A DNA stretch of 27,883 nt from an uncultured Prevotellaceae bacterium (GCA_900315105.1 OMXX01000049.1:1-27883), one strand, 5' to 3'; shown: positions 8,374-17,247, numbered from the stretch's first letter. Numbers and translations: made by a program. Notes: a model not told the origin generated them from the letters alone.

Positions 8374-9393
8374 ATGTACAAGACTTTCATTATTACAATA
8401 TTTCTTGCCGCCATGTGTCTGGTCGCATGCAAGCAAAGGGAAATGAAACAATCACGAGAGATTGGTGTCGTTTCCTCTGTGCAAAAAGGATATGTCAGAA
8501 CAGACGATTCCAAAAGGCTGGCATATTGGTTTCCTGAAAAGGATTCCATTAACCACGACCTTGTCTTGGCTACAGAACCTCTGTGGATGCTGGGAAGAGA
8601 AAATGACGATGCTGACATCTTTGACTATGACTATCAGATGCAGTGGCAGCAGGAATGTGAGGAGAGCCTTGTACATTGTTTTGATTCAATCTATCCCAAT
8701 TCCAGGTTGTCTCTATATGAGAAAACAGATTCCATGGTTAATGTCATCAGCAAGTTCTTCGCGGAAGATGCTGATGAAACCACCATGGGGATGATCATCA
8801 ATCTTGATTTGGAGAACAGTTTCCTGACATACAAGATAGCCTCTATGTCGAAGGAAATCCTCGACTACGAGAAATCCTTTGACAAGGAAATCAGAAAGTG
8901 GAATGAGCTACATAAAAGAATGAATGCATACTGTTGTGGTGTAGTCCACTTGGACTGGTTCGGTGGCAGCGGTGCCATTCCTGTTTCTATAGCAACCAGA
9001 AACATCGTATGCAGAGACAGAATAACGGACTTGCAAAACATTCTCGATTACCTTAAAAAAGGTATCTTTCCTTCATCGTGGAGCATAGAGTCTGCCATGT
9101 ACCAGTTCCAGAATGCCTTGAAGGAAACAGCAGGGAAAGTCACCAGTACGGATAGAATGAAGGAGATGGACTCTTTTTATGATAAGGAAAGCGAGACCAC
9201 TTATGACAGTATCTATCATCAAGTACTGGACACCCAACCACTACTCCTAAAGACTGCCAAAGAGTGGATAGAAATCCGAAAAGGTCTATTGACAGCAAAG
9301 AAAAGTCCCAACCAACAACTTACATACGACCGTATAACCTCTGACATGCTTGAAAGGATGGCTAAGACCATATCCGAATCAAGTGAAGGATAA
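8374..9393 (+). CDS. Lipoprotein of unknown function, 339 residues
   Basis: An N-terminal signal peptide ends in a clear lipobox, L16-V-A-C19, so the mature protein should be lipid-anchored at Cys19. The rest is mostly helical and charged, with several Asp-Ser-Met/Ile motifs (TDSMVNVISKFF, FDSIY, YDSIYHQVLD). I do not recognise the family. It starts 26 bases after the von Willebrand A gene and is followed 46 bases later by the DnaB-like gene, so it is probably in the same transcription unit. Confidence 0.8.
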   Translation: MYKTFIITIFLAAMCLVACKQREMKQSREIGVVSSVQKGYVRTDDSKRLAYWFPEKDSINHDLVLATEPLWMLGRENDDADIFDYDYQMQWQQECEESLVHCFDSIYPNSRLSLYEKTDSMVNVISKFFAEDADETTMGMIINLDLENSFLTYKIASMSKEILDYEKSFDKEIRKWNELHKRMNAYCCGVVHLDWFGGSGAIPVSIATRNIVCRDRITDLQNILDYLKKGIFPSSWSIESAMYQFQNALKETAGKVTSTDRMKEMDSFYDKESETTYDSIYHQVLDTQPLLLKTAKEWIEIRKGLLTAKKSPNQQLTYDRITSDMLERMAKTISESSEG

Positions 9394-9439
9394 TCAATAA
9401 TTTGCTATAACGGCTAAAAGTAACAGATTAATAAACAAT

Positions 9440-10354
9440 ATGAGACATATTAAAGACAGCATAGATCAGGTCAGGAATCAGAATGTCAGTGCTCTTCCTT
9501 TTGGTTTAGAGTATATAGACGATTATCTCGGAGGGCTATATCCAGGTGAGATGACCGTCATCTGCGGTGATGCTGATGATGGAAAAACGGCTTTGATGAT
9601 TAGGCAGATTCATCGTTTGGCATTCGATGAAGAAATCCCGGTATTGATGGTGTTGAACGGAATGAGCGAACATACATTCCTTGCATGTATGGCCGCTTAT
9701 TATTGCAGTATTATTACCAACGATGTACATCAAGTATACACAGACGATGTACACAAAGATGAAGTGGAAGCCTATTGGCGTCTCCTGGAAAAGAAACCTG
9801 TTTACCTTGCTGATACTAAAGATATATCGGCAATGGATTCCGACTCAATAAAACAATTTGTTTCTGCCAAAGGGATAAAGGCTGTCTTCTTTGAACAGGC
9901 ATCTGTGATGAAGATAAAAGGATGGAAAATTTCCAGACTGGGATATTATCTTAAGCAATTAGCGAAGGATTTGCAAGTGGCGATTGTTGCAGAGTATGAG
10001 TTTTGGTACAATGATTATGAACAGCCACTGTCATTCCAACAATTTGAGAAGAACCACTTTTCTAATTTTGCCGACAATATCATTGGCCTTCTGGATTTTG
10101 CCAACCACCAAGTATTCATGGATGAAAAAGGTAATAATCTACGTGGTTATGTCAGAATGAAGGTCATTAAACATAAAGGAATTATTTCTTCTGGAAAAGA
10201 GAGGGCCTTCCATAAGATGCGCCTCATGTGCAGAAGTGAGGAACGTGCTAGCCTTAATGAAGACAAGATGTCCAGCAATAACGGAGTGAAGGCTTTCATG
10301 GGTGGATTGAATAGTGAAGAAAATCCCTCGGAAAGGAATAGTGATCTTTTTTGA
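9440..10354 (+). CDS. DnaB-like RecA-fold ATPase with degenerate Walker B
   Basis: This 304-residue protein corresponds to the C-terminal ATPase domain of replicative helicase DnaB, without the N-terminal primase-binding domain. GLEYIDDYLGGLYPGEM precedes Walker A GDADDGKT (43-50). The Walker B position reads VFFEQASVM where DnaB has an aspartate followed by YLQLM, so the usual aspartate is absent. LGYYLKQLAKDLQVAIVAE and FADNIIGLL match later DnaB strands and helices. ATP binding looks possible, but helicase activity is doubtful. An adapter or regulatory ATPase is more likely than a replicative helicase. Confidence 0.8.
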   Translation: MRHIKDSIDQVRNQNVSALPFGLEYIDDYLGGLYPGEMTVICGDADDGKTALMIRQIHRLAFDEEIPVLMVLNGMSEHTFLACMAAYYCSIITNDVHQVYTDDVHKDEVEAYWRLLEKKPVYLADTKDISAMDSDSIKQFVSAKGIKAVFFEQASVMKIKGWKISRLGYYLKQLAKDLQVAIVAEYEFWYNDYEQPLSFQQFEKNHFSNFADNIIGLLDFANHQVFMDEKGNNLRGYVRMKVIKHKGIISSGKERAFHKMRLMCRSEERASLNEDKMSSNNGVKAFMGGLNSEENPSERNSDLF

Positions 10355-10499
10355 TATTGTCCATGTCATCAATACAAGTTTCTCATCATGACTAAGAATC
10401 TATGAGTTATAAAGACATGATCATAGTATCAAAAACAATTAGACAGAGGAATGTCAAAAACAAAGATTCGTAGTTTTACGACCCCAAAAACATGAGAAT

Positions 10500-10802
10500 A
10501 TGAAGAAGGTAATAACTTGGCTGATAGTGGGAGCTGCCATCTTCATGATGGGAGGGTATTATACTAGCGAGGGACGCATTAAAGATGACGACAGGAATGG
10601 CTCTATCTGTCCAAGATGCAAAAGCGATAGTATAGCAACAATCATGTATGGCCTCTTGTCTGAAGGGGAAATAGCAAATCCTGATTCTTTTAGAGAAGAG
10701 ATGAGAAAAAGACGGATGATCGCAGGAGGATGCGTTGCTGGTCCCGAAAAATATTCTTGTTATAAATGTGGTTATAGGTGGCCCCGGTATTTCAGTGAGT
10801 AA
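10500..10802 (+). CDS. Small membrane-anchored zinc-ribbon protein
   Basis: The 100-residue product has an N-terminal hydrophobic segment (about 4-21) and then two Cys pairs, CPRC and CYKC, spaced as in a zinc ribbon. The section between them contains GGCVAGPEKYSCYKCGYRW, a layout shared by a widespread family of small uncharacterised proteins. Function is unknown. The 145 bases upstream hold a 10-base direct repeat, TCAAAAACAA (10429-10438 and 10454-10463), and only a poor -7 box. The next gene starts 23 bases downstream. Confidence 0.75.
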   Translation: MKKVITWLIVGAAIFMMGGYYTSEGRIKDDDRNGSICPRCKSDSIATIMYGLLSEGEIANPDSFREEMRKRRMIAGGCVAGPEKYSCYKCGYRWPRYFSE

Positions 10803-10825
10803 TAATCATTAACATCGAAAAGTAT

Positions 10826-13114
10826 ATGTATATAATCATTATTTTAGCTTATTGGATTGCTTCTTGTATTGCAGTCTATGTAATCAGGAGAGGAAGAAGG
10901 AACACTTCTGGTAGTAACACATCCATTTGGGAACACATTGTTCTCATCTTGCTTAGCCCTTTGGCATTGCCTATTGTTGCCGTTGTGTTGTTATTGCACA
11001 AATGCAGGAATGCATATTATACGAATCGCCCCAGGCCAATCCCCAAAAGAATGAGGAAATACCTTAAACAGGATTGTGTTTTAGACGAAAACAAAACAAC
11101 GGTTTCGTTGTCAGAATACAACTATAAGCATGGGACCAACTATAGCCTGGAAGATGTCTATGGCAAGAAATACCTTGCTTCTTTATCCGAAGATACGAAT
11201 GGAAAGATCGTGGAAGAATCTGCCAGTTATGGCAAACTGACGATTCAGGAGAATATTCCACCAACACCTTGTACTACTGCTGCAACAGCTTTAGGGAGAG
11301 GCATTGTCGATGGCGATTTTTCGGAATTTGAAAAAATGCTCAGTGAGCAAGTTGTTCATGTAAACTATCGGAGAGAAAGCATTTCTGGAAAGGATGAAAT
11401 CATCAAATACTGGAAGGGATGGCGAAGCCGCTATGTCGAAACGAAGAAAGCCACAAAATTTGAGGTTGTTCATTCCAACTATTATTCCGATTCGTGTTTG
11501 TTGTTGGGAAGCATGGTCGTTCTGTTTCTCATAAAGGACGGGTATGTCACTAAAACGCTCTTTATCCCACGGTTCATAAACAGGATGGTAGGTCATCATG
11601 ATGACATGCTTGACTTTCCGTTTGATTTGAATAGTATAATGCCGTGTCTAACAAAGGTTGAAGCCCTTTCAGAGGTTGACGATGACGAGAAAAAAGAAAA
11701 CCGGATTCCATGCTTGACATGTGGTATGCCTTCGGAAAAATTGGGATGGTATAGTTCTCTTTTTAAAGCAGGATTTCATGGTTATAGTGGCTTTGTATCC
11801 GTGTGCCCTCATTGCCAAAAGGTAGTTGAGTATTATCCATCGATTCGCATTCGATATGCTGAGCCTGTTGATCAGGAAGATACGAATTTCCCCATTCCAC
11901 ATCAAAAGAACAAAAAAGATTATAGCCCAAAGCTATATGGAATCAGGAACTTTGAGAATAGCGATCCGTTAAAAGGGACAAAATATGTAGCGGACTTATC
12001 TGGCAAGAATAAAGTCGCCGCAGAAGAATCCGACTGGGGCATCATCTTTACGATGGGCCGGCAAGATTTAGATAAGATAAAGAACTGTTATCTTAGAGCA
12101 TTGGAATACGGAGTCTACGAGGCCGCCAACAATCTCGGTATAATATATTCCAACTTTGAGGGCAATAGCGAAGAAGGAATCAAAATGTTCAGGAGGGCAA
12201 TAGATGGAGGGTCTCACCATGCCATGCTCAACATGTTTACTGTGCTATGGAGTGATAGTAGGTATCAAGAGGCTGTTGATTTCCTGGCGCAAATCAGGAA
12301 CAATCCTTCACCTTCGTTAAAATGCCTTTGGAACTATGCCTTTTTCATTTTTATGGGTGAAGATTATCCACGCAATCCAGTTAAGGAAAAATCTGCCGAC
12401 AAAGCCATCAAGATTTTATACGAAATATTGGGTAAACGAGGTAACCCACTATACAATAGTGACCGAGATGTGTTCGAGGTAACGGAAGCCTTCATGGAAT
12501 ATATCTATACCGGAAATATTTTCTCATCAAAGGCAAAAGATTATCATTGGAGGATAAAGGTCAACTCTGACTCTTTGATGGCCAAGGGCCGAGACGCTGT
12601 TTTTACAGATCTTGATGCCCTTTCCTTGGATGACGGATGTCATATGTCATTACGCTATGCCGACATCAACAAGAAAGACGCAGGTTCATATTTCTACATA
12701 TACAATGAAAAGAGCGAAGAGGACAAGGACATCCTGAAATACATCCATGTTGAAGAGACTTCGATGGGCCTTTGGCAAGTCTATCTGCTCATGAACACTT
12801 CAAAGATAGCGCCGGCTGGTGCTGGCTATGATGATGAGAAGACTTTTGTCTTGACAGGCAAGGAACTATATGACATAAAGCCATTATTGTTTTACAACCT
12901 GAGGGACCTCCTCCGGCAAAACTATCTGTATCCTTCTATAAAAATTGTAAAAGGACCAGAGGGTATAACTGGCCATGTGTTTTGCTGTTATTGGAGTAAC
13001 TATGAAGGACTTGTCAGGGAGGAGACAAAAATCCACATCCTTAATGGGAAGGTTGACTCCTATGAAACTGTTGGCAAGTTTATCTTGTATAAGTATTATG
13101 GACCAGAATTATAA
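10826..13114 (+). CDS. Multidomain membrane protein with NTF2-like, zinc-ribbon and Sel1-like regions
   Basis: The 762-residue product has two N-terminal membrane segments (about 2-20 and 36-58). Residues about 150-255 resemble an NTF2/SnoaL-like fold (ALGRGIVDGDFSEFEKML, then SGKDEIIKYWKGW). A zinc ribbon follows (CLTCG and CPHC, about 298-335). Helical pairs at about 400-520 resemble Sel1/TPR repeats (CYLRALEYGVYEAANNLGI, MFRRAIDGGSHHAMLNM). The C-terminal 200 residues are an unrecognised mixed domain. No catalytic motif is visible. The most economical reading is a membrane-tethered scaffold. It lies 23 bases after the zinc-ribbon gene and 11 bases before the DUF805 gene, so these form a unit. 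Confidence 0.75.
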   Translation: MYIIIILAYWIASCIAVYVIRRGRRNTSGSNTSIWEHIVLILLSPLALPIVAVVLLLHKCRNAYYTNRPRPIPKRMRKYLKQDCVLDENKTTVSLSEYNYKHGTNYSLEDVYGKKYLASLSEDTNGKIVEESASYGKLTIQENIPPTPCTTAATALGRGIVDGDFSEFEKMLSEQVVHVNYRRESISGKDEIIKYWKGWRSRYVETKKATKFEVVHSNYYSDSCLLLGSMVVLFLIKDGYVTKTLFIPRFINRMVGHHDDMLDFPFDLNSIMPCLTKVEALSEVDDDEKKENRIPCLTCGMPSEKLGWYSSLFKAGFHGYSGFVSVCPHCQKVVEYYPSIRIRYAEPVDQEDTNFPIPHQKNKKDYSPKLYGIRNFENSDPLKGTKYVADLSGKNKVAAEESDWGIIFTMGRQDLDKIKNCYLRALEYGVYEAANNLGIIYSNFEGNSEEGIKMFRRAIDGGSHHAMLNMFTVLWSDSRYQEAVDFLAQIRNNPSPSLKCLWNYAFFIFMGEDYPRNPVKEKSADKAIKILYEILGKRGNPLYNSDRDVFEVTEAFMEYIYTGNIFSSKAKDYHWRIKVNSDSLMAKGRDAVFTDLDALSLDDGCHMSLRYADINKKDAGSYFYIYNEKSEEDKDILKYIHVEETSMGLWQVYLLMNTSKIAPAGAGYDDEKTFVLTGKELYDIKPLLFYNLRDLLRQNYLYPSIKIVKGPEGITGHVFCCYWSNYEGLVREETKIHILNGKVDSYETVGKFILYKYYGPEL

Positions 13115-13125
13115 AGGAAAAGAGT

Positions 13126-13641
13126 ATGTTTAAAAGACTGTTTACTTGGAAAGGGCGTATCAACCGAAGAGAGTTCATCATTACTTTTGTGCTGGCTATA
13201 GTTCTCATACATATATTCGTTTATTTGGCGAATTCTATGTTCTATCAACATTATCCTTGGGGGAATCTCAGGTTTAATATTTCTATGAGTATCAGCTACA
13301 CGGTTACAATCTTCGGTTTTATTTTTGGCTTGTTGCCACTTCTCATGTTCAATCTTTATTGTATAAATGACATGGTTTTACAATGGCATGGCGTTTATGG
13401 TATTGATTTTCTTCCATTGCTGATACTTATAGACATATTATTTGTATTGTACATATTCCAGTGTTTTAAAAGGTTCCATGATATTGGTAAATCCGGACTT
13501 TACTGTCTGATTCCATTATGGAACCCTGTCGCTTTGCTTTTCTGTCGCGGTGATGAAGGTTCAAACATGTATGATTTGGAGGAAGAATCCGAAGACGAAA
13601 AGAAAGAAATGGATATTTTTTGCTGTTGTATTAAAAGTTAA
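13126..13641 (+). CDS. DUF805 family membrane protein
   Basis: The 171-residue product shows the DUF805 hallmarks: an N-terminal FTWKGRINRREF, hydrophobic segments at about 17-36, 58-80 and 97-115, and the late motif CFKRFHDIGKSGLYCLIPLWN. DUF805 proteins are inner-membrane proteins of unknown function. The C-terminus is acidic and ends with a cysteine cluster (FCCC). It follows the 762-residue gene by 11 bases and is probably its membrane partner. Confidence 0.85.
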   Translation: MFKRLFTWKGRINRREFIITFVLAIVLIHIFVYLANSMFYQHYPWGNLRFNISMSISYTVTIFGFIFGLLPLLMFNLYCINDMVLQWHGVYGIDFLPLLILIDILFVLYIFQCFKRFHDIGKSGLYCLIPLWNPVALLFCRGDEGSNMYDLEEESEDEKKEMDIFCCCIKS

Positions 13642-13676
13642 TTGAAAATATGATTCCAAATTTGAATATAATTTGC

Positions 13677-13684
13677 TAATTTTG
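13677..13684 (+). promoter_or_regulatory. -7 element for the DarT/ZorAB-like operon
   Basis: TAATTTTG followed by CG is a good match to the Bacteroidetes -7 consensus. No TTTG sits at the ideal distance; one at 13661-13664 is only 12 bases upstream. The first gene of the operon begins 93 bases downstream, leaving a leader of about 85 bases. The 136-base gap is where a new transcription unit would be expected to start. Confidence 0.5.
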
Positions 13685-13777
13685 CGCCATATTATTTAAT
13701 AGTAAACATACCCAATAGTATAGTACATAAGCCAATACATAGTTTACAACAAAGACGAAATAGAATAAATAGAGCAG

Positions 13778-15010
13778 ATGGGATTCTTTGCTAAATTATT
13801 TCGATTAATTTTGCCCCCTGATGATGAATCAGAAAAGAGCATATCTCGTCGTATTGTCGAGCTTCGGGCCGAGGCAATGGATGCAGCAGCAGAGATTGAC
13901 AATAGAAGGTTGCCCGATATTGACTTGTCATGGTATAAGATTACTCTGCCTGAAACTGAAAAGAAGAAAAAAGACGTTGTTGTTTTTACGCCTTTTCAGT
14001 ACAAGAAGATTCGGACCATGAAAGATCTTCTTGAGAAACGTGATCAAGAAAAGAAAGAGCATATTAGACAGATAAGGGTAAATGCGTACCAGGTGCTCGA
14101 TGCCGTTGAACAACTTATCCAAGACGAGAATGTCAGGGATGCAGAAGAAAAGCTATATCATGTTTCTCCTTTAGTCAAAGAGATTAATGATGCACGGATT
14201 ACATCTACATTCGATACCCGTTTAGAGCAAATCAATAGCTTGAAAGAAACGCTTAGACAGCGTAAGATATTGAAAAAAGAAGAGGAAGAACGTAGAAGAG
14301 AAGAAGAAATACAAAGGAAACTTGAAGAGGAAAAGATTGAAAAGCAGCGGATTGAGAATGAACGCCTCCAGCGTCTGAAGTCTGCGGCAGAGTATGAGGA
14401 GAGGTTACGTTTACAAGAAAAGCAACTTCAAGATGAGATTAATCGCCTGAAACGATTAGTCACCCGAAAAAAAGATCAATCTGATGAGATTCTGAATTAT
14501 CTCAGGATGAAAGGTGTCAGGTGTTTTTATCATTTTACAGATAAGCAAAATATCAATTCTATCAAAAAATATGGAGGTTTGCTGTCATGGGACTATTGTA
14601 AAGAGCATAATATCGACATTCCCAATCCGGGCGGTGACAGCCTTTCCCGAAAATTAGACAGAAGACAAGGTCTGGAAGATTATGTCCGTTTAAGCTTCTG
14701 CGATGACCACCCGATGGCTTTCCGTAAGCATCAAGAGGGAGCAGACTTATTCCTTCTAAAGGTTAGTATTGATGTTGCAGCTTTTCGAAGTGCTCTTTTC
14801 TCTGACAAGAATGCTGCATCCTCCGATTTTTCTCGTGGTTCTGGTATAGAGCACCTGAAGAATGTGAATATTAGTGCCACACAAAGGCATTATGTAAGTC
14901 GTGATGAGGGTGAGATATTTTCTCTACACCAAGCAGAGTGTATGGTTAAAACATTTATCCCAGTAGAATATATAATCAATATCAACAATCCAATTAAGAT
15001 GACATTTTAA
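13778..15010 (+). CDS. Coiled-coil protein with C-terminal DarT-like ADP-ribosyltransferase domain
   Basis: This 410-residue protein has an amphipathic start (MGFFAKLFRLI), a helical N-terminal region and a long charged coiled coil (about 160-245, rich in Glu, Arg and Lys). The DarT/DUF4433-type domain spans about 247-410: YHFT (251-254), a KKYGGLLS turn, LDRR (293-296), DYVRLSF (301-307), HPM, and the catalytic-type glutamate in HQAE (E387) followed by FIPVEYI. DarT enzymes use NAD to attach ADP-ribose to bases in single-stranded DNA. The order and spacing of these motifs support the call. It starts a five-gene run. Fusion to a long coiled coil is unusual and may mediate assembly with the membrane complex encoded downstream. 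Confidence 0.8.
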   Translation: MGFFAKLFRLILPPDDESEKSISRRIVELRAEAMDAAAEIDNRRLPDIDLSWYKITLPETEKKKKDVVVFTPFQYKKIRTMKDLLEKRDQEKKEHIRQIRVNAYQVLDAVEQLIQDENVRDAEEKLYHVSPLVKEINDARITSTFDTRLEQINSLKETLRQRKILKKEEEERRREEEIQRKLEEEKIEKQRIENERLQRLKSAAEYEERLRLQEKQLQDEINRLKRLVTRKKDQSDEILNYLRMKGVRCFYHFTDKQNINSIKKYGGLLSWDYCKEHNIDIPNPGGDSLSRKLDRRQGLEDYVRLSFCDDHPMAFRKHQEGADLFLLKVSIDVAAFRSALFSDKNAASSDFSRGSGIEHLKNVNISATQRHYVSRDEGEIFSLHQAECMVKTFIPVEYIININNPIKMTF

Positions 15011-15014
15011 GTTT

Positions 15015-15677
15015 ATGATTTATATAGAAAACAAGAAAAGGAAGATAGAAAATATTCAGGCCCAATATCCAAATGCCGATATTCTGGATATAACCTCAGC
15101 CTCGACTGCACATTATGCGCAGATACTTAGTCCATTCTATCCTCATGGCGGAATACCCGTACCTTTCACCCCAGGAATGTATGCCACCTGTGTGGAAGCC
15201 ATATGGCAGGGGTTAAAAGTGTTTCAGAATGTCGATGTTGATGTGGAGATGTTCAAAAATGACACCATGAAGGGGCTCAAACGGACGGTTCGTAGATTCG
15301 GACCTCCTCTTGGGCATCGAAAAGGAGTTTATGGACAGGAACTGTTGAATTACTTCGATGCGCGTATGCAGATTTACCTTCCAACATATAAGTGGGTTCT
15401 GGACAATGTAGAAGAGGTTCACCATGTTATTATGAGGATAGCAGAAAGGTCAAAAACTCACGATATAGTTTTGCTTGACTATAATACGAATGTTGAGTTC
15501 AGGGATGTTACATCCCCTCTTTCTCATGCAGGATTGGTAAAGTTGTACATAGAAGGACTATATCCAAAAGAGGGAGAAACTTATACCGCGATGTCCATTG
15601 AAGAATCGAAAGCCAAGAAAGAGGCTTTGAAGCAAGAAAAGAAAAATAAAAACAAACAATTAAATTTATTCAAATAG
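15015..15677 (+). CDS. DUF6939 protein, probable NADAR-like ADP-ribose remover (antitoxin)
   Basis: The 220-residue product matches the DUF6939 family as I remember it: MIYIENKKRK, LSPFYPHGGIPVPF, VEAIWQGLKVF, LKRTVRRFGPPLGHRKG, VLLDYNTN and LSHAGLVKLYIEGLYP. The section from LSPF to CVEAIWQGLKVF (E61) resembles the NADAR core (S-x-F-Y-P, then SVEH-x-x-Q-x-x-K), and the downstream ML-x-K-like and GLY sections are compatible. NADAR proteins remove ADP-ribose from guanine and act as antitoxins to one DarT class. The gene starts 4 bases after the DarT-like gene. DUF6939 identity is fairly secure; the NADAR relationship is my inference. Confidence 0.8.
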   Translation: MIYIENKKRKIENIQAQYPNADILDITSASTAHYAQILSPFYPHGGIPVPFTPGMYATCVEAIWQGLKVFQNVDVDVEMFKNDTMKGLKRTVRRFGPPLGHRKGVYGQELLNYFDARMQIYLPTYKWVLDNVEEVHHVIMRIAERSKTHDIVLLDYNTNVEFRDVTSPLSHAGLVKLYIEGLYPKEGETYTAMSIEESKAKKEALKQEKKNKNKQLNLFK

Positions 15678-15678
15678 T

Positions 15679-17247
15679 ATGGGAGAAACTGTTTTTTTAG
15701 GCATGGGGATTCTTGAAATAGCCCTTATTTCTATTGCCATAGTAGCCGTTGGCATAGTTTTGGTTATGCAGTACAACGCTTACAAAGAGACTAAGGAGAA
15801 AATACGCCAATTGTCAGGCTTCTTCCCCAATGAAAATAGATTGGAAATTGTACAATCATCAGTTACGAATCAAATTTTGTCCTCAAAGGCACGTCTGAAG
15901 AGTTTCCTTGAAGAACTGCCAGCAAGACATGTCAAAGAACCTCCCGTAGTTCTTCATACGGATGATGACATGGAAGAAACTATAGAAATCTCCAGTGACA
16001 TAGAGGAATATTACGATGTCGATCTGGTACGTGTGAAAGACGACTCATGCAGTGAGGCTTTCATGGAGGTTATTGAAGAAACCAATGCCTACCTCTGCAA
16101 AAATGTTGGAACGTCTGCTGATTTCACTTTGTTGCAAGACATATGTGAAAGGAAGATAGATACATTGGAGTCCCAAATATCCAGCACCATCAACTCACCA
16201 CTTTATTTAGGTCTTGCAGGTACCTTCGTAGGTATTATCATTGGTCTGATTGGTATTGCTTTTAATGTCGATGCTTTGTTTAACTCTGGTGACATGTCTC
16301 CTTTACGAAACCTTCTTTTAGGTGTGGGACTGGCTATGATTGCTAGTTTATTCGGATTGGGGCTAATGATTTGGAACACATCTGTAAATTATAAGAAAGC
16401 GATTGTAGGATGTGACCTGAATAAAAACGCCTATTATGATTTCCTCCGTCGAGAGCTAATGCCGGTACTCTCAAACAGTATGGCATCCAGTTTAAACTCT
16501 CTCAAAAGTGTCCTTGGAGAGTTTATCGGCAAGTTCGGACATAATCTTGATGCATATGCCAATTCTGCTGAATTGTTGAATGACAATATTGAAAAACAGC
16601 ATCTGCTGCTTGTGGAACTGAATAAGATGGATCAGCCAAAACTGGCGGTACAAATAGCAGAGTCTTTCAAGTCACTGAAGGAGTCGTCGGATTCTCTAGG
16701 TATTTTTAGGCAGTATCAAAATGATTTGAACAAGACTATTAAGGAAATTGAAGGTGTAGTCTCATATATTGGCAATATCATCTCACATTTTGATGATTTT
16801 TCTAACAATCTTAGGATAGTTGTGAATAACCAGGCCGTTGCTGGAGAACTGCAGAAAGATTTCAAAACCGCTATTGAAAAGCATTTCCCCACTGGTTCAG
16901 AAGCACGCGAGATGTGGAGAAAAGAGTTTGATGAGTTGTCTTCTGATGCAACAGAGATTTCTAAAGAATTGAATGATCAGCTAAAGGCATCTTCGGAATA
17001 TATAAGAACTTTTGTACAGAACAATCAGACATCATTTGAATCGTTGGCTGATTTGAAGAGTGTGATAGAATCACTTGTTAGCTATTCTAATGTTCAGGCT
17101 AACTGCTATAAAGATTTGAAGAAGGAGATAGAAGAGCTGAAGAAAGAGCAAATCAGTGCCAAAGCTGACAATTCGAAATTAAATTCCGATCTCCTGACAG
17201 CTGTTAGGGAAATGATATCAGCCATCAAGACAATAAAGGAAAAGTAG
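15679..17247 (+). CDS. ZorA/MotA-like membrane protein with long cytoplasmic tail
   Basis: This 522-residue protein has an N-terminal membrane segment (about 9-30), then a charged region, then two closely spaced segments (about 175-197, GLAGTFVGIIIGLIGIAF, and about 212-233, LLLGVGLAMIASLFGLGLMIW). The latter are typical of the MotA/TolQ/ExbB channel family. The C-terminal about 290 residues are long helices with heptad-like character, matching the extended intracellular tail of ZorA in Zorya defence systems. It starts 1 base after the DUF6939 gene and precedes a MotB-like partner by 2 bases. A housekeeping TolQ/ExbB is unlikely because of the long tail and the neighbours. Confidence 0.82.
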   Translation: MGETVFLGMGILEIALISIAIVAVGIVLVMQYNAYKETKEKIRQLSGFFPNENRLEIVQSSVTNQILSSKARLKSFLEELPARHVKEPPVVLHTDDDMEETIEISSDIEEYYDVDLVRVKDDSCSEAFMEVIEETNAYLCKNVGTSADFTLLQDICERKIDTLESQISSTINSPLYLGLAGTFVGIIIGLIGIAFNVDALFNSGDMSPLRNLLLGVGLAMIASLFGLGLMIWNTSVNYKKAIVGCDLNKNAYYDFLRRELMPVLSNSMASSLNSLKSVLGEFIGKFGHNLDAYANSAELLNDNIEKQHLLLVELNKMDQPKLAVQIAESFKSLKESSDSLGIFRQYQNDLNKTIKEIEGVVSYIGNIISHFDDFSNNLRIVVNNQAVAGELQKDFKTAIEKHFPTGSEAREMWRKEFDELSSDATEISKELNDQLKASSEYIRTFVQNNQTSFESLADLKSVIESLVSYSNVQANCYKDLKKEIEELKKEQISAKADNSKLNSDLLTAVREMISAIKTIKEK

